Positions 13,101 to 25,100 of a DNA stretch of 64,000 bases are shown here, one piece after another. Within the stretch, counting starts at the first letter, position 1. Every line of letters starts with the position of its first letter. Source of the stretch: Heterobilharzia americana (Eukaryota > Platyhelminthes > Trematoda > Strigeidida > Schistosomatidae); NCBI GenBank assembly GCA_944470555.2, contig OX104134.1:11821248-11885247 (forward strand), written 5' to 3'. Made by a program: the position numbers and the translations under genes. Under the pieces are notes generated by a model that saw nothing but the letters and a program-made list of their open reading frames with translations, was not told where the DNA came from and made no database searches.

Positions 13101-16100
13101 GTGGGTAAGGTGTGTCATTTTCAACAAGTACAGAATTGCTTATTGGTTGCATGCAAAATTAACCGTATTAGGGGAAAGCTATGTCATTTTCCATGACAAT
13201 CTCAATATTAAGCATTTAAGGTCGGTGGATATCTGAACCATCGGTATTTCGTGCAATAGTATTTGCGTTAACCTTACTTAGTAACGATCTAAGGTCATCC
13301 AACGAAAAGGATGATAACATCACAAAGAAACTCGAAAAGTAAATTACTGAAATGAAAAAATCCCCTGAGGAACCAGCTTTCATTGACAGTTGAAATACAT
13401 AAACAATTAGTACTATCCATAGAACAAATTATCCCCATGTCTTAACCTTTCTTCTATCATAAAGACTTCAATATCGAGAATCCCAAGTAACATGTGCCAG
13501 TGAGAGTAAATGCAGCTACTGGATAAGAGAAACATCAAACAGGGTAATCAGTTCACCATTATCCTAAATCAAAGGTAGCTGCAAGAAACAGACTATAGAG
13601 TTCAATGAATTGTGACGACCGTCGCTATTGAAAACGTAATTTCAGAAATATCACAAACTTTATGATCCTTTTTTAGGTGGATGTGACTTATGATAACACT
13701 TCATTTCTTGCTATATTTACTCTTTCAGCAGGATAAATATTTAGAAAATAAAATTTGAACGCCTAATGAATTAGCTGCAATTAGACAGAGTTTCACTTAA
13801 CATGTATGGGTCAACTAGTACACGGTTGCCCGGAGCGAAATAAACTGAGATATCGAAACCAAAACTCAGTGAATGGAATATGGGCGTCAAGCAGTCACAT
13901 ATTTACTTGACTACATAAAAAAGAAAAAATCAGTTGTTCTGAAGAAGTCGCCCATACATTGATTCTCACACAGGGATTAAAATTGATTGTTACCTCAAAA
14001 GTTTCAGAAAACAATGTCTCGAATGCATCTCATCTACAAAAGCACGTAACAAAGAACTGGGAAAATGACCTCCATTCTAGTCACTAAAATTTTTATAGGT
14101 TGATCTAACTCATTTCCAAACAACAGACGAACATCTGTTTGTTTCTTAGCACACTTTACAAGGTCTTCTCATACGCAAAAACTATTTTAAGTTGCATGTG
14201 TAAAATACATGTTCTATCACAGACAAATCATTTCAATGACTTGCACAAGATATATATTCGCAAAATTCAAAAAAGATTATAAACGCGAGTTCCAGATCTT
14301 TTGACACGTCATGGAAACAACGTCATTATGAGGTTGCGAAACATTAAAAACTTATTCCACTCTTTCGGTCAGACTTTACAGATACATTTCCTGAAAACTT
14401 TTTAAAATGTTTTCAGGTACATTTCCAGTTATTGGGAAAACGTTCGTTCATAAACAGACATAAAAAACTAATATTAAAGTGGATGAAAGTGCATAAGAGG
14501 AAAATGAAATTGAAAGTCAAGGTTGGTGAGAATTTTCATTTTAGCGTAAATTACCACACTATGATGGAAGACCGAGGAAGAAGTCATACTCCTAGCAGGA
14601 CAGGGTGTAACGACAGTAAGATGTTTCACTTGGACGAACAGCAATCCTACGCTGATTCTGCTTCCCTATGGAAAGCGTGGTTAGAAAAGGTTGGTGACAA
14701 AATAACACACCCAAAACATGAAGGTTAGCAAACGTCATTGGATTTCCACAACATCATCGGAGCTGATTGATGAGAGAAGACTGAATCTAGCTGGCACAGA
14801 CCAAAGTGAAGACGGAGAGCGACCTCAGCCTAAATTGACCAAGAGTCTTCGGTCAATCGTGAGCAGTGATCGGTGGGGAAAGCGAGAGACATGCAGAAAG
14901 CATCAGTGTTTGGTAATACTCAGTAAATAACTAGGCCTATCAGGAATCCCGTCAAGATGAAGATGATGGTTAGTCAAATAATAACCGAAAAGGAGGCGAC
15001 GCTGATAACTTCTCACGACAGCCGGCTAAAATGTTCGGCAGAACACTGTGGACCACAATCCAATTGGCTCTCAGCTACTCTTAAGACGACCAGTATCCAG
15101 CCTGAACCTGAGTGGGGTGCAGATGTCGGTTGTCCGACTCTCTCTGAAGTTGAAAATGCAAGACCTAGCATGAAACAATGTAAAGCAGCTTGATCTGACG
15201 GTTTGCCACCTAACGTTCTCAAGAATTGAGGTAGGAAATCTTGAATTAAGGTGACGGAGGCACTAAATAATTTATGAGAATCAGAGGTAGTGCTATCACA
15301 TTGGTCTACTTCACTGATAACCACCCCACTCTATAAGAAGGGAGTGGAGTCTTCTTGTGACAAGCATACGGGAATTAGTTTGACTAATAATGTGCCAAAA
15401 ATCCGAGACCCCATAGTTATCCCATGCTTAAATGGAACTCGAGAACAACAAACTAGAGAAAACTAGACAGGTTTCACGCCTAGAAGGCGTTTGTTCCCTC
15501 TGACAGTTTCTGGAACATAAGAATATCTACTGGTGGCCGACACTTGTCGGATTTCTGGATCTGAAGGCAACATTCAACTCTCTCGACCGTGGGGTGTTGT
15601 GGTAGTGTCTGACTGTGAAGGGAGTACCAAGATAGGAAATGATGCCTACAGAGGATTGCCTTCGGAATCGACGACAAGTAGTGGTGTCCATCATGGGTGT
15701 CAAATGTCAGTATTTCTATTTAATCTTTTCTGACCCCCATTTCTATAGGGAAGGAGAATCAGCGAGGGATTGCTGTTCGTCCAAGTGAAACACCTTACTG
15801 TCGTCACACCGTATCCTGCTAGGAGTATGACTTCTCCCTCGGACTTCTATCATAGTGTGGCAATTTACGCCGTAATGGAAACTTCTTTTCGGCTAACCAC
15901 TATCCAAAAGATTTTTTTGGGTTGGTAGATCGTTGGGGGGGGGGGGGGACAATCTTTCCAGTCAGTGTGGGTCGATTAATCATTACGAAATGCAAGGGCG
16001 ATGACCACATCATGGTAGCAGCTAATTACCGGGAGTTTCGGCAATGTAGAAGAAACGACTCAAGAACGACGCACAGGTTCGGGCTACATGTTTATCACAC

Positions 16101-19100
16101 ATTCACTGTGTAAATGCTATTGATACTTCGTGGTCACTAAAACTTCGGTAAGCAGAGTGCGGTTCGAACCCATATGCCATTGACTAAATGTGGAATGTCG
16201 AGGTCAGTGAACCACAGCTACCTACGGAACTAATATTTTGGGAATCAAGTAAGAAAGATGTACTTTGCTACATTTCAGCTGTCTATGACTTTTAGTTATC
16301 AGTCAAGCTTGGATCCCATATATGTTTTACGTTCCTACCTGCTAAGTTAGCGGAAATTTCATGCATTGCAGTAATGCAATACAGATGGTCTAAGTGATTA
16401 TGTGTCCAGTGGATTTCACCTTTATAACTGACTTCAATAAGTATAACTGACTGGTCAGGATAAAGCAACATGATACAATTGTGCACTGATGCTCAGGTCA
16501 CTATATTCTAGAATGGGAGATATAAAAAAGCGGAATCAATAGGTAGAGAGAGGCAGCAAGAAAACAGAAACAAAAGTGATATCGAAGATAGGATATAGAT
16601 ATTTACAAAAAGATGAAATGTGAGCGCCTTTGAGTTAACAAGATCGATCACTAATCATATGTCGTCAGTATTTCACATTACCGTGGAAATGTAATCATAA
16701 TCAACTAGCCTATAGTCTTTCTGTGATATTCAACTGAATATATCTGAAACAAAGATGAGAAAAATCAGGTTATAACAATACTAATGCGAAAAGGTCAGAA
16801 GCCTTATTGTGTTGAAAAGAATTTTCCCTTATATCATTAACATGGGTGTGACAATCAAGCCTCATGATGAACCGTTCGCGTTCTGTAAGACCGCAAAATA
16901 CCTAAAGGCTATTTAGTGCCTGAAATCCTTTGCTTCAGGTTTTCTCTTCGTGATTTTTCAAGTTTCTTTTTAAAATCTGCCTTCCATAACACGTCTTCTT
17001 ATAACACACAGCGCTTGCATATCGAAGTCAGGAAAGGTTTGGTATGTTTAATACACCACAACCATATTAAGTAACTTGAGATTACGTAGAAAAGCAAGTT
17101 TGAGATTAACGTTACTTTTCATATATGCTAGGTGATATGTTTGAAGTATCTGTGATTAAATAACTGCAAAATCACTTTATCTTCTAAACGTTATAATCCA
17201 GTAAATAGTAGATATTAAAAAAACAGAGAGTGTTGAAATATTCAGTCGATTCTTGATGGGTGTACAGATGTCATCGGTGCCAAAAACAGATCTAATCAAG
17301 TTAATGCCAATCAAGACTTAGATATTTATTCAAGAAATACCTAGGTGATTAACTAACAGTTACACAAAGTGATTAACGTACTTAACTTCACTTTCCATGG
17401 TATGACAAAATGCAGCTGTGGGTTAGTTCTGAGCCTTCAATTGACATTCAGTATATGCAAAATATAGGTGATTAGTTGCCAGGATTTTGGTCAAGGAAGT
17501 TCGCCTGAACAAATAAAATAACACGCTATCGGATTTTGTGAAATGCAATGCAAATGATGAGAATATTATTGATGTTTGTTTGTCTTTTTTGACCCACAAC
17601 TTACTTTTTCCTGTTGCATCTTGTTGATCATTTCTTGAATCTTCTGACCACCAGCAAACAGACCAGTTTGTGTTTGACGTATAGCTTGTAAATCATCTTG
17701 GTGTTGATAGATAAGTTCTTTCTGCACTCGACGAACTTGATCGACTACAGCAGTTAGTACAGACATTCTTAGTTGTTCTTCATTTAGGGTACCTAAGTCA
17801 GAATATAGAGAAGTAAGTAGGCACAAATTGAACTTTGTGGACAGTTAAGAATGCTTAGTGAGAAGATTTAGGTTTAATTCTAGGGCATATGAACAGATAT
17901 TAAAATCAAAAGCTGTGACAAGCTTTACCATGCTTCCTCTAATAAGAGATATTTTGATGGCTTTTAACGTCAGAATGTTATACTTTTGGGTACTGATCAC
18001 ACTTAACAAAATATAAAAGTAGGGGGAGGGAGAATGTAAATGTGACAAGATAATAAATCACAATTAGGTAACATAATTTATTGAATGAAGCAATGAGACA
18101 ACCGTTTTGGGATAAAGTGGGAATTTTAATTTGATGGTTGCAGTAAAAGATACACTTCAACCATATTTCTCCACAAAATCTCTATTAATTATACTGGGAT
18201 CAGCAGTTACACTTTTTTATTCTTGGTAAATATTATGAGTCACTGAGATGAAAAATATTCGTAATGCAGAAGGATAACTTTGGTGGTGTTGTGATTTCTG
18301 AGCTGGAAGGTTCGATAATGAAGCTTTTGTTGTTACTATAGACAACATCGTCAATAAGAACTTCAGAAAGTTTTTTTTTGACTCATCTTTTAGTGTAAGA
18401 CCTATTTTTGTAATGGATGGTTGTTATTGGGTGATGACTGGAGAAGTACAATAATACAAGTCTGCCAAACCACAGCTATCTCAAATGGTTAAAACTGATA
18501 ATAGACGTTTGTGTTACATATTTATCGTCCGAAACTCTACCTACTTAGAGTAAAACGCAATGAGTATATGTGGAAAAAACAGGAAATGGTATGGTTAACT
18601 GTGTAGACGTTTCTGATTCATTTTCTTTGTTGATTTGTCTAGTTGTCTTTTTGTGAACTTCAAAATAAGTATCGAAAGTCAAGAATTAAAAGTAAAGCGT
18701 TAGAAATCAATGCTACCCCTCATTACCTTAATCAATAAACAAAAGTTAAAATGGTGCTTAACAATACATCTAGAAAACTGTTTTTTCTCCCTAAACATGC
18801 TAGGACTACACTACAAAACCTCTCACAATAGCCCAAACAGACTGGAAGGTAAAGTTTTGACAGGAGATTTAGGCATCTATAAATTAGATACTTATAGAAT
18901 TAAGCAGTGTTAAGTTAATTAGTAACAGTAAAAGAACCCTGAAAGTGTCGTTTACCAGCTTCCGCAACTTTTCAAAGCAATGATAATAAACTAGCTTGGA
19001 TTTTCTCTACATTCCCCTTAAATGATCTCAAGGTAGACGGTGGTGAAAGTTAGGTGCCTAAAGAAAATGAAATCTACTTTAGATTTCCTAAATCTTACAC

Positions 19101-22100
19101 AGAGCATCTGATGTTGCCTGATCAATTGTTGGTTAGAGACCAGTGTTGCTAAGTCCTAAACGTTTACCGAATTATATAGATCTAGATTTCAATGGGAACA
19201 GATTTTTAAGCGACATCCATTTCTCGAAGGTTATACACCTTGGTGCTGAATAACAATAAACATGAAGCCTTGACCTGAAGTCAGGGACAGGTTATCTTCA
19301 GACGTCAGAAACCGGACTAATCTACACCGTAGGACTACTTTTTAATGGAAATGCCAATAATGCCTATAGTGAGCGATTGAAACTAGACAAATTTAGAAGA
19401 AACAAAAGTATATGCATTCACACGGGACATTAGAATTACGAACATGTATATACAGTTTAGTGGCGTAAAACTCATTTGAGAAACAATGATTATCGTTACC
19501 ACAATCCACGTGAATGTCTACGTCCGCTAAATTAAGCCTTGGTTAATTGTCTGTAACAGCATTTCAAGAAAATCATTCATACTGAAACTAGAAATACACT
19601 TTACAAGCAGTTGTATTCTTCAAATATCAAAGATGAAATCCTTTATATATCGAAACCAGCGGTAAGTGTAAGCATTTATTACCTCACACTCAAAACGATA
19701 ATCATTTCTAAGCACATGAAAGAACACAATCCGGGATAGAAGTAAAAACGATCATGAGCTTTGCACGAGCAATTTCAGCAGACATTACGTTAGCAATATA
19801 AAGGATAACTATCAGTCAAAACCCTAGCCATCTTTTTCCCCAGACAACTGGAGCAATTGTTATAAAAGTTCCTCATCCAGAAACAACTGTTTAGGTACTT
19901 CCTCCTCTTTGAAATTTTGCTGTCCGCAATATTATTGTTTTTTGTCATTTTCTTACTTACATATTTATTTGTCATATTTCCCCCGTATATACTTGTCAAT
20001 CCTGTTAAATGTTCTATTACTGGCTTTACTTTAGTGTCTGTTTCAGTCTCATCTTTACACCTATAGCAAGTCATTTTCTAAAATGCGATTCACTTCCTAT
20101 CGTCGCTTACCGCTTTTAAAGACGTTTCCTACGTAACATGAAACGCCAATAGCCTCATGAAATTAGATATGTTTGTTCTTTTTATCACAGTTTGGTTTGT
20201 CAGAATTTCAGGTAGAAACTGCACAGATTAACCAAGATATGTTATTCATCCAAAGTACCTTTCTTTATGAATAAATGTGCACGAATAAGTTATCTGATGG
20301 TAAGTAGCCTAGTAGTTAAGCCATAAGTGCTGATCGAAATCTGTCGATCAACTTTACACTGAGCTAAGTAACCGCCAACTACAGAAGTTAGCATCCCATG
20401 ATGGGTCCGAATAGTTTTGCAGCAAATTCTCTCACCTCGGCATTGAGTGAGGTCGGGTCCGATTCCCCACAGAGAGCGAGTTTTTTTGAGTGCAACTCTT
20501 TTCGGTGTGAGACTTCGTGATAATAATAATAAGGGTGAAGGTACTTAAGTATAAAATAGTCTTCTGTCGGAAGAATAATTCCTAACCAGATATCCATTAT
20601 TCTTTAATTTGTCCTTTAAATCGTAACTTGTGGCTCACGTTTTTTTTCTCCGACGTACATCAATTTCCTATTCTGACCGATGGCTGCTACTTTAGCGTGG
20701 TCGTCAGGTCTGCATACCACAATGACCCAACGAGCTATATTGACCAGAACGCTTGATCCCTTGAGGTCCTACCATACCAGAACGCCTGTTGGATAATGGT
20801 TACAGAAAAAACAGTTACCATTACAGTGTGCATTACTACGCTATGATGCAAGTCCGTGGGAAAATTTGTACTGCTGACTGGGCCAGGGAATGACAGCAGT
20901 GACGTGTTTCCCTCCGATAACCAGTAGTGCCACGCTGATTCAGCTTCCCTTTGGTAAGTGGGGCATTAACGAAATCAGCCCCCAAAATAGCACACTCCCA
21001 TCGCAACCCTCACCCCGCGGTATGCTCATGCCTGCAACAGGGACTTATAGTCCGATTCCAAAGCAAAAAATCAATATCTCAATCTTGCGAAAAAGCCGCA
21101 TGTGACCGGCCTCAAGCATACGTCTCATGGGCTCTGCGGTGACGCGTTATCCCTTCTATCTCAAGTACCTGAGAAAGAACAAGCCTCACACAGTGAGGGC
21201 AGTAGGGAAGTGTCAACTACTCGGACGCTTCCAGTAATAAACGAGACCCAATCGAATATAACCTATCCTACTCAACTGTCTCCTTCTTCATTTTCACTTG
21301 TCGATACTAATGTTAAGCCTCTTACACCACCATCAATCTCTCATTCTGTGACCACTGCGAACGATCAGAGCCACCGAAACCTCATTCCGAGTCTTCAAAG
21401 CCCCCATCATCGGTTTCGTATTGGAGCTATCAACGTGTGAACTCTACGCCAAATCGGAGGAAACCAAGCACCGCTCACCGAAACCCTGGAATTTCTAGTT
21501 AGGATGTACGCTGTATCTCTGAGACACGTACACAGGACCCAACTATGGTTATTAAATTGACCCCATTAATATAGGTGTAAAAATTCGGCACTGTGGTAGA
21601 ATTTAATTCCATATTAGATTTATTTATTTGATTTATAACACACGGTGATACAGTATTATTTACTTCATGACGTTTCGAGCATAAATTATTGTTCATAATA
21701 ATATCAATGTAATTACACTACTTTCGACATGTGATTTTCATGGTTCAGTCACCTAATATGATTTGCTTCTGTTGGTAATAAAATTTTCCATATCTCTGGT
21801 ATGGGTGTTGCGTCATTTCTATAACATGTGTTGGGTGTTGATCCGATCAATAAAGATTCAGTAATCAACCTCTCTCTCTCTACATAATTATATTGGACTT
21901 AAGTATAGTGGTTTAATCCCACTCTATTGCATTGCAATAGCCGTTTTTCCCTAGATTATGATCTTATTTGGGACTGTCATTCTGTATTTAGGTACATTCC
22001 TATGTTCGGCTATTCTAACTGACCCCGACCGGCTAGTTTGACCTATGTACTTAACCTCGCAGTCATTACATGGAATTTGACAGACTAGATGGTTTTGCTC

Positions 22101-25100
22101 AGTTGGTTTTATCGGATCCTTAAGCTGACAAAGCTCATCTTGAGTGAGTTTGAAGGTTTAAATGTCACCCTAATTCTTGCTTCATTGAGGATTCTATGTA
22201 AAGTTACAAATGTAACTTCCTTACAGGGTAATACAATGGAGGCTGTAAACTCCTTTCTACTAGTGTTGTCGTTATTATTTGTACTCGTGTTACTGTTGTC
22301 TTTCCGTTTCTTGTGTGTTCGTACGAATTTCTTAATAAACTGCGGAGGATAATTACTAACTACTAGCGCTTCTTTTACGTGCTTTAACTCCTTGTTCAGG
22401 CTCTTGCACTGACTAGTCAGTTTCCTAGCTCTATCACTTAGACATTTGACTAAGCCTGCCTTAACTAACATTAGATGAGATGACTTGAAGTCTAGACACC
22501 TGTTAGAATGTGTCGGTTTTTGTAGATGGCAGTATCCAAACCACCGTCTATCCTTCGTTTTATCTTGCAATCCAACATAGATATTTTTCCCTGTTCATTT
22601 TTTACCTCGTAAGTGAATTGGATTGCACCTACTACTGAGTTTATATGTGTGAGGAAATTGTCGAGATGTCCTGATTTTAGTACAGTAAATGTGTCATCCA
22701 CATATCGACATCATATTTTTGGTTAAGGAATAAACGTTTGTAAGGCCTTGTTTTCCTTAACTATCCACAAATATATCTGCTACGATTGGGGATATTAGTG
22801 ATCTCATTGCTACTCCTTTTTGTCTCAATATTTTGTCCTGAAAGTTGAAGACTGTGGAGGTCAGGCATAACTGTACGCCTAATGTGATCTCATCAACAAA
22901 AATCCAATGTCGAAAGTAGTGTGGTCATATTGATATGATTATGAGTAATAATTTATGCTCGAAACATCAAATAAATAATACTGTATCACTGTGTGTTATA
23001 AATCAAATAAACAAATCTAATACGGAATTAAATTCACCGTACCTGGCCATAGTAGGGAATCTTCAAAACTCACCTTACGAGAATTCGAAGATTCACTGGA
23101 TAGCTCTCGAAGATTCTCTGCTGCAGAAGCGATAGCATTGAGTTGTAGGGCAAAAAGTGCGCTTCTAAACTAGATGCCAGTCAACAGCCGTCTATGTGCT
23201 GTTCGACTGACTGGATCTGTAAGGACTAGGAAGCATGGTGAGACTAGCCAATGCCTATTCGTAATCTCAGCCTAAACATCCACCCACCGACTGCAGTTCG
23301 GATAATGCAAAGGATAAATTCTATGAGAAGCTGTCAGTTCTGCCACAGAAATCAACACGTTCAAATATAGTCACAATGGTAGGTAACTTTAACGCTCAAG
23401 TAGGGAAGCTGAGTTGAGCCAAACGGAGAGGTATCTAGTAAGCATCTACGGAATCCCATGCCAATCAACTGACAAGTATGATCGTCAGTTGCAAGTTTGT
23501 TCCGACAACCACTTGTTTCTGGTCAGCACTAACTTTGGGCATAAGGAGAGATCAAGACTTGTATTCATAAATAAATGGGTATATTTCGTCAATGAGGTGA
23601 GATACTGTCTCATATGGCGTCCACCGACTTCAAACCACGAATAGTTCATGTTGCAATTAGCTATCTTTGGAGGATTACCATTCTTTCTCGAGTACCAGTT
23701 TGGACTCTGTTCACACGCTGGTACGGGCTTGTATATGTATGCACCTTAATTGGTCGAAGTAAACAGATGATATCATGGCCTGTTGGTGGTCGACTGGAAC
23801 GTCAAGTCCGAATTCTGGGAAGTGGTAATTAAGCATTTATCTGAATGAGACAGCAATCCTCATGCAGAAGGTAGTGGAATATTAAGTGTGCTGTAGAAAC
23901 AGCGGTAACCAAAACCAATTGGTAACCAAGACATGAAGGTTAGCAAACGTCATTGGATTTCCACAACATCATCGGAGCTGATTGATGAGAGAAGACTGAA
24001 TCTAGCTGGCACAGACCAAAGTGAAGACGGAGAGCGACCTCAGCCTAAATTGACCAAGAGTCTTCGGTCAATCGTGAGCAGTGATCGGTGGGGAAAGCGA
24101 GAGACATGCAGAAAGCATCAGTGTTTGGTAATACTCAGTAAATAACTAGGCCTATCAGGAATCCCGTCAAGATGAAGATGATGGTTAGTCAAATAATAAC
24201 CGAAAAGGAGGCGACGCTGATAACTTCTCACGACAGCCGGCTAAAATGTTCGGCAGAACACTGTGGACCACAATCCAATTGGCTCTCAGCTACTCTTAAG
24301 ACGACCAGTATCCAGCCTGAACCTGAGTGGGGTGCAGATGTCGGTTGTCCGACTCTCTCTGAAGTTGAAAATGCAAGACCTAGCATGAAACAATGTAAAG
24401 CAGCTTGATCTGACGGTTTGCCACCTAACGTTCTCAAGAATTGAGGTAGGAAATCTTGAATTAAGGTGACGGAGGCACTAAATAATTTATGAGAATCAGA
24501 GGTAGTGCTATCACACTGGTCTACTTCACTGATCACCACCCCACTCTATAAGAAGGGAGTGGAGTCTTCTTGTGACAAGCATACGGGAATTAGTTTGACT
24601 AATAATGTGCCAAAAATCCGAGACCCCATAGTTATCCCATGCTTAAATGGAACTCGAGAACAACAAACTAGAGAAAACTAGACAGGTTTCACGCCTAGAA
24701 GGCGTTTGTTCCCTCTGACAGTTTCTGGAACATAAGAATATCTACTGGTGGCCGACACTTGTCGGATTTCTGGATCTGAAGGCAACATTCAACTCTCTCG
24801 ACCGTGGGGTGTTGTGGTAGTGTCTGACTGTGAAGGGAGTACCAAGATAGGAAATGACGCCTACAGAGGATTGCCTTCGGAATTGACGACAAGTAGTGGT
24901 GTCCATAACGGGTGCGAATGAAACTTCATTACAAAAGTACAAATGGAAGTAACCGTAAGTATGTCTGACTTAATATGAATTTAGCAACTCCATGGAGGTC
25001 AAATGGTTGACTTGAAAGAAGGTGCAGATGATATTGTTCTGCTAGACGAAGATGCTGACGCAATGCAGGGTCTTCTGAACGCGTTTAGCAGAAACCTGAG

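Larger units (their letters stand above)
7683..17604 (-). other. TSG101 intron 7 (9922 nt)
   Basis: Holds a full-length RTE LINE (8445-11663), the hammerhead SINE (12360-12515), an SR2-like fragment cluster with inverted ends (14530-15895) and a tRNA-type SINE remnant (about 16135-16225). The 7683-8432, 12530-14529 and 15900-17604 stretches are otherwise unremarkable AT-rich intron sequence. Confidence 0.75.
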
